Source of the DNA: Helicobacter cynogastricus
GTDB lineage: Bacteria; Campylobacterota; Campylobacteria; Campylobacterales; Helicobacteraceae
Direction: 5' to 3'
DNA length: 64,000 nt
NCBI RefSeq assembly: GCF_900197855.1
Contig: NZ_FZMQ01000005.1
Location: forward strand, 440,410-504,409
Shown here: positions 1-9,427 of the stretch, in pieces
How the letters are laid out: the number at the start of each line of letters is the position of its first letter
Numbering within the stretch: position 1 is the first letter of the stretch
The notes under the pieces: model-generated
What the model saw: the letters and a program-made list of their open reading frames with translations, nothing else
Databases searched by the model: none
Told to the model about the DNA's origin: nothing
Position numbers and translations under genes: made by a program

Positions 1-99
1 AATGCTAGAGATGCCAGCGCACTTAAGGAACTACTCACCCGAGTATTTAAGGAAAAACTTGTGAATTTTTCCAACCTCAAAGATGCCTATCAAGCCTAA
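1..99 (+). CDS. C-terminal end of an upstream protein, probably SpoT (ppGpp synthetase/hydrolase)
   Basis: An open frame enters from the left edge and stops with TAA at 97-99, giving the last 32 residues (starting NARDASALKE). The charged, ACT-domain-like tail and its position directly upstream of tyrS fit spoT, which I remember as the upstream neighbour of tyrS in H. pylori (HP0775-HP0774). The fragment is too short to assign by sequence alone. The gap to tyrS is 9 bases, so the two are probably co-transcribed. Confidence 0.5.
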   Translation, partial: NARDASALKELLTRVFKEKLVNFSNLKDAYQA

Positions 100-108
100 A
101 GGACACGC

Positions 109-1311
109 ATGCAAGTAGAGCAAGCCATGAGCGCAATTTGTAAGGGAATGGGGGAATGTATCGGCTTGGAGTTTCTCCAAAGTCGCGTAGCGCATTTTTA
201 CCAAACAGGGCAACGCTTCATTGTGAAAGCGGGTTTTGACCCCACTGCCCCCGATCTGCACTTAGGCCATGCCGTGCTCTTAGAAAAGCTGGCTACTTTG
301 CAAAAACATGGTGCTTTAGTGAAATTCCTCATTGGAGATTTCACCGCGCGTATTGGCGATCCTAGTGGCAAGAGTCAGACACGCAAGCCTCTAAGTGAGG
401 CAGAGGTGCAAGAGAACGCGCGAACCTACGCCAAACAGGTTTTTAAAGCCCTTAATCCCACTCTTACAGAAGTGTGCTTTAACTCTACATGGTTGGATAC
501 TTTAGGGACTTCGGGCATGTTGGCCCTTGCGTCTAAATTTTCCGTAGCGCGCATGCTTGAACGCGATGACTTTGAAAAACGCTACTGCAACCACCAACCC
601 ATCAGTATTGTAGAGTTTCTCTACCCTCTTTTACAGGGCTATGACTCCGTAGTGTTGGAATGTGATTTGGAACTAGGGGGTAATGATCAAAAATTTAATC
701 TCATGATGGGGCGTTTTTTACAGCGCGCCTACGGACTCAAAAAAGAACAGAGCGTACTTACCATGCCCTTGCTAGAGGGTTTGGATGGGGTACATAAAAT
801 GAGCAAGAGTTTAGGTAATTATATTGGAATCACAGAAGAGCCAGCCAGTATGTATGCTAAAATCTTGAGCATAAGCGATACTTTAATGTGGCGCTATTAC
901 GAGCTATTGAGCGCTAAGAGTTCTGATCAAATCGCCCAGCTACAGCAAAGTGTGCAGGAGGGCAGAGCACACCCTAAAGCACTCAAAGAGGAGCTAGCTC
1001 TAGAGATCACCACCCGTTGGCATTCTACAAAGCAAGCTCAAGAAGCTAAAGCGGAGTTTGATCAAATCTTTAGCCAAAAACAAGCCCCCACAGAGATGCC
1101 CGAATGGCATTTTGAGAGCGGAATATGGATTGGTAGCGTGCTCAAAGATTGCCAGCTTTGCCCCTCCAGCTCACAGGCGCGCCGCGACATTCTAGGCGGG
1201 GGAGTACGCCTCAATCACGAGGTGATCAAGGATGAAAAATACCAATTTAGCAAAGGGTCTTATATCGTGCAAGTGGGAAAAAGAAAATTTGCTTTGGTGC
1301 ATATCCACTAA
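109..1311 (+). CDS. tyrS: Tyrosyl-tRNA synthetase
   Basis: Class I aminoacyl-tRNA synthetase charging tRNA-Tyr in the cytoplasm (400 aa, normal size). The ATP-binding HIGH-type motif reads HLGH at about residues 51-54 after a conserved KAGFDPTAPDL run. The KMSKS loop is present near residue 230, and the last 60 residues form an S4-type RNA-binding domain. The N-terminus is supported by AAAGGA five bases before the ATG. The H. pylori order spoT-tyrS-fabX-amiA is kept, with an 11-base gap to fabX, so an operon is likely. Confidence 0.96.
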   Translation: MQVEQAMSAICKGMGECIGLEFLQSRVAHFYQTGQRFIVKAGFDPTAPDLHLGHAVLLEKLATLQKHGALVKFLIGDFTARIGDPSGKSQTRKPLSEAEVQENARTYAKQVFKALNPTLTEVCFNSTWLDTLGTSGMLALASKFSVARMLERDDFEKRYCNHQPISIVEFLYPLLQGYDSVVLECDLELGGNDQKFNLMMGRFLQRAYGLKKEQSVLTMPLLEGLDGVHKMSKSLGNYIGITEEPASMYAKILSISDTLMWRYYELLSAKSSDQIAQLQQSVQEGRAHPKALKEELALEITTRWHSTKQAQEAKAEFDQIFSQKQAPTEMPEWHFESGIWIGSVLKDCQLCPSSSQARRDILGGGVRLNHEVIKDEKYQFSKGSYIVQVGKRKFALVHIH

Positions 1312-1322
1312 AAGGATACTAC

Positions 1323-2414
1323 ATGATTTCCACACTCAAACCCCTTAAAATCGGCAAGCACACCCTCAAATACCCCATTTTTCAAGGGGGTATGGGCGTG
1401 GGCATTAGTTGGGATGAATTAGCTGGTAGCGCGGCTAAAGAGGGCATTTTAGGCGTGATCTCGGCTGTGGGCACGGGATATTATAAGAACATGCGTTTTG
1501 TAGAAAAAATGGTCGCTAAAAAGCCCTTTGAAGCGCTGAATTTTTATTCCAAGCAGGCCCTCCAAGAGATTTTTAAAAATGCGCGCAAGATTTGTGGCAA
1601 TAACCCCTTAGGCGCGAATATTCTGCACGCTATCAATGAATACGGACGGGTGGTGCGCGATGCCTGTGAAGCGGGTGCAAATGTGATTATCACGGGCGCA
1701 GGCCTGCCCACCAACATGCCCGAGTTTACCAAAGATTTTCCTAATGTCGCCCTTGTACCCATTATCTCCTCAGTCAAAGCCTTGCATATCATCTGCAAAC
1801 GCTGGAGCGCGCGTTATAAACGCGTCCCCGATGCAATCATTGTAGAGGGACCCTTAAGCGGAGGGCATCAAGGCTTTAAATACGAGGATTGTTTCAAAGA
1901 AGAGTTTCAGCTAGAAAACTTGGTCCCGGGTATTGTAGAAGCCTCCAAAGAGTGGGGCAATATCCCCATTATTGCTGCTGGGGGTATTTGGGATCGCAAA
2001 GACATTGATACCATGTTAGCTTTAGGGGCTAGCGGGGTGCAAATGGCGACTCGCTTTTTAGGCACAAAAGAATGCGATGCGAAAGTTTATGCGGAAATTT
2101 TACCTTCTTTACAAAAAGAGGATATTTTGCTCATTAAATCTCCCGTGGGTTATCCTGCGCGCGCGATCAACACGGGAGTACTCCAGCGCATTAAAGAGGG
2201 CAACGCGCCCAAGATCGCCTGCGTGAGCAACTGCGTTGCGCCCTGCCATCGGGGCGAAGAGGCTAAAAAGGTGGGTTATTGTATCGCCGATGGCTTGGGG
2301 CGCAGTTATTTGGGCAATAGAGAGGAAGGGCTTTATTTTACGGGTGCAAATGGGTATCGCATTGAACGCATTTTGAGCGTACATGAACTGGTGCAAGAAC
2401 TCATCAGGGGTTGA
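1323..2414 (+). CDS. fabX: FabX-type flavoprotein dehydrogenase/isomerase (unsaturated fatty acid synthesis)
   Basis: TIM-barrel FMN enzyme of the nitronate monooxygenase/enoyl-reductase superfamily (363 aa). It starts with the family's GGMGVGIS loop, has EGPLSGGHQG and a GASGVQMATRF flavin-phosphate segment. Near the C-terminus lies a cysteine-rich stretch (CVSNCVAPC, then a further Cys at GYCIADG), which in H. pylori HP0773/FabX binds a 4Fe-4S cluster. That protein dehydrogenates and isomerises decanoyl-ACP so that double bonds can be made without FabA/FabB. The cysteines separate it from ordinary nitronate monooxygenases, a common misannotation. AAAGGA lies 8 bases before the ATG. Confidence 0.9.
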   Translation: MISTLKPLKIGKHTLKYPIFQGGMGVGISWDELAGSAAKEGILGVISAVGTGYYKNMRFVEKMVAKKPFEALNFYSKQALQEIFKNARKICGNNPLGANILHAINEYGRVVRDACEAGANVIITGAGLPTNMPEFTKDFPNVALVPIISSVKALHIICKRWSARYKRVPDAIIVEGPLSGGHQGFKYEDCFKEEFQLENLVPGIVEASKEWGNIPIIAAGGIWDRKDIDTMLALGASGVQMATRFLGTKECDAKVYAEILPSLQKEDILLIKSPVGYPARAINTGVLQRIKEGNAPKIACVSNCVAPCHRGEEAKKVGYCIADGLGRSYLGNREEGLYFTGANGYRIERILSVHELVQELIRG

Positions 2415-2418
2415 ATGA

Positions 2419-3489
2419 GTGCGTTTTATACTTTGTTTGCTCATCGGGATTTATGCCCATGCCCTGAGTATCACGCAGGTTGTGCCCTTTGGCAGTAGTA
2501 GCGTGCGCATCAGTTTTGATCACAATCTTGGTAAACACCATGTTAAGCAGACTCGTTTAGGAAAATTTGAAAGTGTCTTAGACATTAAGGCGCATTTTAA
2601 ATTCCCTACAAAGTACTACCACTTTGATAACCAAACTTCTATTAGCGTGGCTCAGGGAAAAGTGGGAAGCACTAAGGTGATTTTGCTTTACCCAGAGGGT
2701 GCTTATCAAATCAGACGCGCAGACAATCACCTCTACATTATCATCACCACGCCTCATGCAACATCACCTGCTCCTACCCCTTCGTCCCCTCTACAACCCA
2801 GCCTATCCAAACACTTCAAGGTAGTTTTGGATGCCGGACATGGAGGACATGATTGCGGGGCTAGAGGGGTGAATGGCGTATGTGAGAAATGGATTGTGCT
2901 GGCTGTGGCTAAGTTTCTAAAACAGGAGCTTCTTAAAAGGGGGTATATTGTTTTTATGACTCGCAGTAATGACACTTACATCAGCCTCAAGGATCGCACT
3001 GACTTTGCTAATAACAAGAGTGCCGACCTTTTTATTTCCATCCATGCCAACTCAATCCCTCATCATTCTCCCACCAACCCCCAAGGGGTAGAAACCTATT
3101 TCCTCTCCACTGCCCGATCTGAGCGCGCGCGCAAAGTGGCAGAACAGGAAAACCAAGACGATGTTAAAGTGATGGACTACTTTTCCAAACTCTCTTTTTT
3201 AAATTCGCTCAATTCCCAAAGACTTATCACTTCTAATAAACTGGCGATCGATATTCAATTTGGTATTTTAAGCCAATTACGCCACACCTATAAGCATGTG
3301 ATAGATGGGGGGGTTAGAGAGGGGCCTTTTTGGGTGCTAGCTGGAGCACTCATGCCCTCTGTACTCATTGAAATTGGCTATAATTCCAACCCTTTTGAAG
3401 CAAAGCGGATTCAAAATAAGCGTTACCAACAAGGCCTAGCTAAGGGAATTGCAAATGGCGTTGATAGTTTCGTGAGTAAAAACTTTTAA
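2419..3489 (+). CDS. amiA: N-acetylmuramoyl-L-alanine amidase (cell-wall hydrolase)
   Basis: Periplasmic zinc amidase that removes stem peptides from peptidoglycan, involved in daughter-cell separation and, in H. pylori AmiA (HP0772), in the coccoid transition. It begins with GTG four bases after the fabX stop and a short signal peptide (ILCLLIGIYAHA). An AMIN-like beta-rich N-terminal part reaches about residue 110, followed by a low-complexity Pro/Ser linker. The Amidase_3 domain shows the metal/catalytic set VVLDAGHGGHD, the E of GVCEKW, SIHAN and the C-terminal IEIGY. Length 356 aa is usual for epsilonproteobacterial AmiA. Confidence 0.93.
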   Translation: MRFILCLLIGIYAHALSITQVVPFGSSSVRISFDHNLGKHHVKQTRLGKFESVLDIKAHFKFPTKYYHFDNQTSISVAQGKVGSTKVILLYPEGAYQIRRADNHLYIIITTPHATSPAPTPSSPLQPSLSKHFKVVLDAGHGGHDCGARGVNGVCEKWIVLAVAKFLKQELLKRGYIVFMTRSNDTYISLKDRTDFANNKSADLFISIHANSIPHHSPTNPQGVETYFLSTARSERARKVAEQENQDDVKVMDYFSKLSFLNSLNSQRLITSNKLAIDIQFGILSQLRHTYKHVIDGGVREGPFWVLAGALMPSVLIEIGYNSNPFEAKRIQNKRYQQGLAKGIANGVDSFVSKNF

Positions 3490-4202
3490 TGCATTCTAAA
3501 AAAGCCACTCCTTACAAAGTTTTTGCCGCTTCTATCTTTTTTATACTGGTCGTGTGCAACTCCTTAGCACTTCTTTTCTCTAGTTTCAGCCACAATTTTT
3601 CTCAGCTTTCCAACATTCTCAATGCGCATTTCTACCCCTCTTGGCTTCATTTCATTTATCTTTGTGGACTTCTAGGGTCGCTCTTTTATTTTCTGCGCGC
3701 AACTCGTTACAATGTCTTTCTCCCTAAAGTGGGTGCGCTTGGCGTGAGCGTGTTTTGTACCTATTGCCTTTTCTTCCCCCCTTCTCTTCGGTTTGAAGTT
3801 TTCTATGTCTTCCCCCTAGCCTCTTTAGCAGGCCTGCATATAGGTTACAAAAAAATCCCTATTTTGTTCACTTTTGCCCCTTCAATTAGTACTTGCATTC
3901 TTTGGGTTTATGCCTGTGGGTTACAAAGTGCTCTTCCACATTGGCAATTTTCAACACTATTTGATTTTTCTTTATTTCTTGTTGTATTGGCTGGATTGGT
4001 AAGCTTGGTTTCAAGACATAAGGAATATTTAGGGGTTTATGAATACGCAAATTTGTTGGTACTCTGTGCAGGGTTAGTGGTTTGTCTTCTTTGCCCTAAA
4101 GCATTAGAAGGGCAAGAAAATGCTAGGGCGTTTTTTTTCTGGTTAGGAATGCTTTCTTGGGTGGGGGAGTGGATGCATGAGAGTTTGCGTTTGAAGACTT
4201 AG
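3489..4202 (+). CDS. Polytopic membrane protein of unknown function
   Basis: A 237-aa hydrophobic protein. The ATG overlaps the amiA TAA stop by one base, so translation is probably coupled to amiA. Seven to eight stretches of about 20 hydrophobic residues can be seen, separated by short basic loops, with an aromatic- and Cys-rich composition. I recognise no catalytic motif. Tight coupling to a peptidoglycan amidase suggests an envelope function, but this is inference from position only. Confidence 0.75.
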   Translation: MHSKKATPYKVFAASIFFILVVCNSLALLFSSFSHNFSQLSNILNAHFYPSWLHFIYLCGLLGSLFYFLRATRYNVFLPKVGALGVSVFCTYCLFFPPSLRFEVFYVFPLASLAGLHIGYKKIPILFTFAPSISTCILWVYACGLQSALPHWQFSTLFDFSLFLVVLAGLVSLVSRHKEYLGVYEYANLLVLCAGLVVCLLCPKALEGQENARAFFFWLGMLSWVGEWMHESLRLKT

Positions 4203-4292
4203 AGGAGAGTAAGCTAGCTTGAAAATTTTTATTTGCAATCAAAAAGTCGTAAAATGGGTAAGTACATTTCATTTGATAAAGGTATTCAAACT

Positions 4293-4946
4293 TTGAAAAA
4301 AGCGCACAAAGAGCGACTATTTTTGCTAGAGGATGATGTGCCTTTACATGCCGTGATCGTTGATTTTTTAACACGGGTAGGCTTTGAGGTACAGGGGGCT
4401 TATGAGAGCACTCAAGCCCTCTCAATTCTCTCTTGTGAATCTTTTAATCTGCTTCTTTTAGATGTGCAAGTTCCTGGCATAAATAGCTTTGAAACGCTTC
4501 AAGCACTCCGCCAGTCTCATATTACCACTCCTACTATCTTCATCAGTGTTTTAAGCGATATGGCTTCTTTAAAGAAAGCTTTTGACTTAGGAGCGAGCGA
4601 TTATCTTAAAAAACCTTTCGACTTAGAAGAGTTGCAAATTAGGATTGAACGGCTTTTAATCGCGCAAAAAATTCAAATTGGCGCGCATGGTTTTTATGAA
4701 AGTGGGGTATTAAATGTGTGCGGTCAAAGCTTTTTTTTAACCTCTAAGGAAAAACAACTTTTAGAATTTTTTTTGCGCAATCAAAATAGAATTCTTTCTA
4801 GCGATCAGATCATTGCTAATGTGTGGAATTATGAAAGTGGCGTAGACGATTCGACTTTGCGTACTTATATTAAGAATTTGCGCAAACTTCTTGGTAAAGA
4901 AATTATTCAAAATGTCAAGGGTTTGGGGTATTGTTTTAAAAATTGA
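4293..4946 (+). CDS. OmpR-family response regulator, CrdR-like
   Basis: DNA-binding response regulator: receiver domain, then a winged-helix domain. The acidic pocket is LLEDD, the phospho-acceptor Asp lies in LLLLDVQVPG, the conserved Lys in DYLKKPF, and the C-terminal half ends with the family motif VKGLGYCF. Start choice: the frame is open from a TTG at 4233 and an ATG at 4254 without a ribosome site; the TTG at 4293 has AAAGG 10 bases upstream and leaves the usual short N-terminus before the receiver, so I prefer it. The receiver resembles H. pylori CrdR (HP1365, copper response) from memory. The target genes are not visible here. The kinase gene overlaps its stop. Confidence 0.82.
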   Translation: MKKAHKERLFLLEDDVPLHAVIVDFLTRVGFEVQGAYESTQALSILSCESFNLLLLDVQVPGINSFETLQALRQSHITTPTIFISVLSDMASLKKAFDLGASDYLKKPFDLEELQIRIERLLIAQKIQIGAHGFYESGVLNVCGQSFFLTSKEKQLLEFFLRNQNRILSSDQIIANVWNYESGVDDSTLRTYIKNLRKLLGKEIIQNVKGLGYCFKN

Positions 4947-6133
4947 TGCGCTTAGGTACTTATGAAAAACAATCTTTACGCCGTTTTTTGACCCTTTACT
5001 TGGGCTCATTTTTTGCGCTTATGGTCGCTATTGCGCTTCTTTTTTTTATCCATGAGAAAAATGCGTTACTAGAGAATATCCAACTGCAAATGCAATTACA
5101 AGTCAACCATCTTGCTCAAGACATCGTTTTAGAACACATGGAGGACACACCCAACCCTTTCAAACGCCTTGCACATAAATATGTGAATTTAGCCTTTGTG
5201 CTCTTAGATACGCACAATAGAATTCTTTATCGCCATAATTTGTTGGGGGGGACAAGTTTTGTTTTTTTTGGCCATCCTAAGAACTTGCCCTTGTTTTTAC
5301 AAAAGGATGAAGATTTTTATCTTGTAGATAACAAAGCATTTGGACATCTAGGCGTGGCCACCATCATTTTGCAACGGCCAAAACCCGCAAATCTTTTTAC
5401 GGCATTATACCGATCTATCTTGTTAGTATTGTTGGGGGTTTTTGTTTGTGTGGGATTGATGGCATATTTTTTAACTAAACTTTTTTTGAAGCCTATTAAT
5501 GATGAAATAAAGCGACTCGATCGTTTTAGTAAAGATATAGCCCACGAACTCAACACACCCATAGCCACTCTGTTGATAAGTGCTAAAGAATTGGCGCGCC
5601 ACAATCCCAAAGCCTTGGGAATCTTAGTGAGCACAAGGCGCATTTTTTATTTGCATAACCAACTATCTTACCTTTTTATGCAAGATTTGCGCCATGAACA
5701 ACCCGGATTGATAGATTTACAAAATCTTGTTGCCCAGCAAATAAGTGCTTTTTGTGATATGGCTAATTTTTATCAAATTCAACTGACTCAACATCTCCAA
5801 CCTACCATATTTAAAGCTTTAGAAGAGGATATGATCACGCTAGTCAGCAATCTTTTAATGAATGCCATTAAATACACACCGCCTAAGGGTTATGTACATG
5901 TCAGTTTAGATGGCGCACTGAGTGTGAGCAATACAGGACCCCTATTAAACTCGGCATTGATCGCCCATCTGAGCGCGCGCTATGTGCGTGGCACACAGAC
6001 ACAAAAAGGCTATGGAATTGGCTTAGACTTAGTTAAAAATATTTGTGTGCGCTATGGTCTTGAACTAGAAATCAACACTCAAGAAAAATGCAATGTCTTT
6101 AAGATTAATTTTAGCCAGCTTCAGGGCGCGTGA
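4946..6133 (+). CDS. Sensor histidine kinase, CrdS-like partner of the preceding regulator
   Basis: Inner-membrane sensor kinase of 395 aa. Transmembrane helices lie at about residues 15-36 and 155-180 and enclose a periplasmic sensor domain of roughly 120 residues. There is no obvious HAMP domain beyond a short linker. The H-box is KDIAHELNTPIA with His about 200; the N-box is LLMNAIKYTPPKG and the G-box GYGIGLDLVKN. The ATG overlaps the regulator's stop (TGATG), the classic coupled arrangement of a two-component operon. The ligand is not evident from sequence; the copper sensor CrdS is the closest H. pylori analogue I can suggest. Confidence 0.85.
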   Translation: MRLGTYEKQSLRRFLTLYLGSFFALMVAIALLFFIHEKNALLENIQLQMQLQVNHLAQDIVLEHMEDTPNPFKRLAHKYVNLAFVLLDTHNRILYRHNLLGGTSFVFFGHPKNLPLFLQKDEDFYLVDNKAFGHLGVATIILQRPKPANLFTALYRSILLVLLGVFVCVGLMAYFLTKLFLKPINDEIKRLDRFSKDIAHELNTPIATLLISAKELARHNPKALGILVSTRRIFYLHNQLSYLFMQDLRHEQPGLIDLQNLVAQQISAFCDMANFYQIQLTQHLQPTIFKALEEDMITLVSNLLMNAIKYTPPKGYVHVSLDGALSVSNTGPLLNSALIAHLSARYVRGTQTQKGYGIGLDLVKNICVRYGLELEINTQEKCNVFKINFSQLQGA

Positions 6134-6157
6134 AGCTAAAATAAAGATTTTCTAGGC

Positions 6158-6163
6158 TAGAAT
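6158..6163 (+). promoter_or_regulatory. -10 element of the rpsL-rpsG-fusA operon
   Basis: TAGAAT preceded by GGC lies 36 bases before the start of rpsL, in the only gap between the kinase gene and the ribosomal operon. Predicted transcription start is near 6170. No clear -35 is visible, which is normal for Helicobacter sigma-80 promoters. Confidence 0.55.
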
Positions 6164-6199
6164 GGCGGTTTTGGAAAGAAATTTAGCAAAAGGATGAGT

Positions 6200-6592
6200 G
6201 TGCCCACTATCAACCAGTTGATCAGAAAAGAAAGGAAGAAGATCCTCAAGAAAACCAAATCTCCGGCTTTGGTGGAATGCCCTCAAAGAAGAGGGGTTTG
6301 CACGAGGGTTTATACCACCACCCCTAAAAAACCTAACTCTGCGCTAAGAAAAGTTGCTAAAGTGCGCTTGACAAGTAAATTTGAGGTCATTAGTTATATC
6401 CCTGGTGAGGGGCATAACTTGCAAGAGCACTCTATCGTGCTCGTGCGTGGAGGTAGGGTAAAAGATCTGCCCGGGGTGAAATACCACATCGTGCGCGGTG
6501 CGTTGGACACTGCTGGGGTAAATAAGCGCTCGGTTTCTCGCAGTAAGTACGGAGCTAAAAAAGCCAAAGCCGGGGCTGAAAAGAAAAAATAA
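6200..6592 (+). CDS. rpsL: 30S ribosomal protein S12
   Basis: Decoding-centre ribosomal protein. The [17 protein letters not shown] and [13 protein letters not shown] segments are unmistakable. Both streptomycin-relevant lysines (S12 positions 43 and 88) are wild type. Start choice: an ATG at 6194 directly abuts the AAAAGG ribosome site with no spacer and would add two residues. The GTG at 6200 has a six-base spacer and restores the almost universal PTINQL N-terminus, so GTG is the likely start. First gene of the rpsL-rpsG-fusA operon, as in H. pylori HP1197-HP1195. Confidence 0.95.
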   Translation: MPTINQLIRKERKKILKKTKSPALVECPQRRGVCTRVYTTTPKKPNSALRKVAKVRLTSKFEVISYIPGEGHNLQEHSIVLVRGGRVKDLPGVKYHIVRGALDTAGVNKRSVSRSKYGAKKAKAGAEKKK

Positions 6593-7069
<477 letters not shown>

Positions 7070-7078
7070 GAGAACGAT

Positions 7079-9157
7079 ATGGCACGCAAAACTCCTTTAG
7101 AAAAAATTAGAAATATCGGGATTGCCGCCCATATTGATGCAGGCAAAACCACTACCTCTGAGCGCATTTTATTTTACACTGGGGTCAGCCATAAGATCGG
7201 TGAGGTACACGATGGTGCGGCCACAATGGACTGGATGGAACAAGAAAAAGAAAGAGGAATCACCATCACTTCAGCCGCTACCACCTGCTTTTGGCAGGAT
7301 CACCAAATCAATTTGATCGACACTCCCGGGCATGTGGATTTCACTATTGAAGTAGAGCGCTCCATGCGTGTGCTCGATGGTGCGGTGGCGGTGTTTTGTT
7401 CAGTAGGGGGGGTACAACCCCAAAGTGAGACCGTGTGGCGGCAAGCGAATAAATATGGCGTGCCTCGTATCGTGTTTGTCAACAAGATGGATCGCATTGG
7501 GGCAAATTTTTACAATGTAGAAAATCAGATTAAAGAACGCCTAAAAGCTAACCCCATACCTATCAATATTCCCATTGGCGCGGAAGACACTTTTCAAGGC
7601 GTGATTGATTTGGTTGCCATGAAAGCTATCGTGTGGAATAACGAAGCAATGGGAGCTAAATACGATGTGCAAGATATCCCCTCAGACTTACAGGCCAAGG
7701 CTCAAGAATACCGCGACAAACTCTTAGAAGCAGTAGCTGAACAGGATGAAGCTCTGATGGAAAAATATTTGGGTGGGGAACCTTTAAGCGTAGAAGAGAT
7801 TAAGCATGGGATTAAGGTCGGATGCTTGAACATGGCTCTTATTCCTATGCTCTGTGGTTCTTCTTTTAAAAACAAAGGCGTGCAAACCCTGCTAGATGCC
7901 GTCATTGACTATTTGCCTGCCCCTACAGAAGTGGCAGACATCAAGGGCGTAGATCCCAAAAACGAAGAAGAGCTCAAGGTACAATCTAGTGATGATGGTG
8001 ATTTTGCCGGATTGGCTTTCAAAATCATGACCGACCCTTTTGTTGGACAACTCACTTTTGTGCGAGTGTATCGTGGAAAGCTCGAATCGGGGAGCTATAT
8101 CTATAACTCCACTAAGGATAAAAAAGAGCGAGTAGGTCGTTTACTCAAAATGCACTCTAATAAACGCGAGGATATTAAGGAAGTCTACGCAGGCGAAATT
8201 TGCGCCTTTGTGGGACTCAAAGATACCTTAACGGGGGATACGCTCTGTCATGAAAAAAGCCCTGTGGTGTTGGAGCGCATGGAATTTCCAGAACCTGTGA
8301 TTCACATCGCTGTTGAGCCCAAAACTAAGGCTGATCAAGAGAAAATGGGCGTGGCTTTGGGCAAGCTCGCCGAAGAAGACCCCAGCTTTAGAGTGATGAC
8401 CCAAGAGGAAACCGGGCAGACTTTGATTGGGGGCATGGGCGAATTGCACTTAGAAATCATTGTAGATCGCCTCAAAAGAGAGTTCAAAGTCGAGGCAGAA
8501 GTGGGACAGCCTCAGGTGGCTTTCAGAGAAACCATTAGAAGCGAGGTGCAAAAAGAACACAAATACGCCAAACAATCTGGTGGGCGCGGGCAGTATGGAC
8601 ATGTCTTTATCAAGCTTGAGCCTAAAGAACCGGGCACTGGCTATGAATTTGTCAACCAAATTAGCGGAGGTGTGATCCCCAAAGAATATATTCCTGCAGT
8701 AGATAAGGGTATCCAAGAAGCAATGCAAAGCGGGGTATTGGCAGGTTATCCTGTGGTGGATTTTAAAGTTACTCTATATGATGGAAGTTACCACGAAGTG
8801 GACTCGTCAGAAATGGCCTTTAAAATTGCGGGTTCTATGGCCTTTAAGGAAGCCTGCAGGGCGGCTAACCCCGTGCTTTTAGAGCCGATGATGAAAGTTG
8901 AAGTCGAAGTGCCTGAAGAGTATATGGGTGATGTGATTGGGGATTTAAATCGCCGCAGAGGGCAAATTAATGCGATGGAAGATCGTCTAGGACTTAAGAT
9001 CGTGAATGCCTTTGTGCCTCTAGTAGAAATGTTTGGTTACTCTACCGATCTGCGTTCAGCTACACAAGGGCGCGGGACTTATTCGATGGAATTTGACCAC
9101 TATGGCGAAGTCCCTGCCAATATCGCTAAGGAAATTGTAGAAAAACGCAAGGGCTAG
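7079..9157 (+). CDS. fusA: Elongation factor G
   Basis: Translocation GTPase, 692 aa, usual length. GTP-binding motifs are AHIDAGKTT (G1), RGITI (G2), DTPGH (G3) and NKMD (G4). Domains II to V follow in order, with GRGQYGHV and the [14 protein letters not shown] segment of domain V near the C-terminus. A single EF-G with no paralogue in the window. AGGAGA precedes the ATG. Last gene of the str-type operon; tuf is not adjacent, as in other epsilonproteobacteria. Confidence 0.98.
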   Translation: MARKTPLEKIRNIGIAAHIDAGKTTTSERILFYTGVSHKIGEVHDGAATMDWMEQEKERGITITSAATTCFWQDHQINLIDTPGHVDFTIEVERSMRVLDGAVAVFCSVGGVQPQSETVWRQANKYGVPRIVFVNKMDRIGANFYNVENQIKERLKANPIPINIPIGAEDTFQGVIDLVAMKAIVWNNEAMGAKYDVQDIPSDLQAKAQEYRDKLLEAVAEQDEALMEKYLGGEPLSVEEIKHGIKVGCLNMALIPMLCGSSFKNKGVQTLLDAVIDYLPAPTEVADIKGVDPKNEEELKVQSSDDGDFAGLAFKIMTDPFVGQLTFVRVYRGKLESGSYIYNSTKDKKERVGRLLKMHSNKREDIKEVYAGEICAFVGLKDTLTGDTLCHEKSPVVLERMEFPEPVIHIAVEPKTKADQEKMGVALGKLAEEDPSFRVMTQEETGQTLIGGMGELHLEIIVDRLKREFKVEAEVGQPQVAFRETIRSEVQKEHKYAKQSGGRGQYGHVFIKLEPKEPGTGYEFVNQISGGVIPKEYIPAVDKGIQEAMQSGVLAGYPVVDFKVTLYDGSYHEVDSSEMAFKIAGSMAFKEACRAANPVLLEPMMKVEVEVPEEYMGDVIGDLNRRRGQINAMEDRLGLKIVNAFVPLVEMFGYSTDLRSATQGRGTYSMEFDHYGEVPANIAKEIVEKRKG

Positions 9158-9172
9158 CAATGGTCTAGTCGC

Positions 9173-9213
9173 GCTTGTATGCGATCGCGTGCAGAATAGC
9201 GATCCGCTCAAGC
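9173..9213 (+). other. Imperfect stem-loop after fusA
   Basis: GCTTG, GCG and ATCGC on the left pair with GCGAT, CGC and CAAGC on the right, around a 10-base loop, with a three-against-one internal loop and one bulge. There is no T-run after it, so it is not a standard rho-independent terminator. It separates the fusA operon from the repeat locus and could be an attenuator or an RNA processing site. Confidence 0.4.
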
Positions 9214-9235
9214 TAACAAAACTAAGGAATACTTT

Positions 9236-9394
9236 ATGCATTTTGGAGTAACGAGCAAAGAGAATCAAAGAGAATCAAAGAGAATCAAAGAGAATCAAAG
9301 AGAATCAAAGAGAATCAAAGAGAATCAAAGAGAATCAAAGAGAATCAAAGAGAATCAAAGAGAATCAAAGAGAATCAAAGAGAATCAAATTTAG
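9236..9394 (+). CDS. Short repeat-encoded basic peptide (possible leader ORF)
   Basis: An ATG with a good ribosome site (AAGGA, seven bases upstream) opens a 52-codon frame. Seven non-repeat residues (MHFGVTS) are followed by the decapeptide KENQRESKRI four times, then KENQI and TAG. The 10-bp DNA unit is read in three phases, so 30 bp give one decapeptide; no phase of the unit contains a stop. Composition is almost all Lys, Arg, Glu, Gln and Ser, which would be helical or disordered. It is either a translated leader for the methyltransferase or a fortuitous ORF; the ribosome site favours real translation. No homologue recognised. Confidence 0.5.
   Translation: MHFGVTSKENQRESKRIKENQRESKRIKENQRESKRIKENQRESKRIKENQI
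9253..9390 (+). repeat. 10-bp tandem repeat array, 12 perfect units plus partial ends
   Basis: The unit AGAATCAAAG occurs 12 times without a mismatch from 9261 to 9380. A partial unit precedes it (GCAAAG) and a nearly complete one follows (AGAATCAAAT). Perfect identity indicates active slippage expansion and contraction. Because 10 is not a multiple of 3, each unit gained or lost changes the reading phase downstream. Confidence 0.97.
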
Positions 9395-9427
9395 CTCGCC
9401 CTGCGTCTTTCATGTGAGGGGGTTTTA

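Noticed and set aside
5245..5252. G7 run in the histidine kinase gene, and a similar run in amiA near 3307
   Set aside because: Runs of seven are common in this genome and much shorter than the 12-15 base tracts; not strong enough to call phase variable.
9253..9390. CRISPR-like array
   Set aside because: The units are contiguous 10-mers without spacers and no cas genes are nearby; it is a simple tandem repeat.
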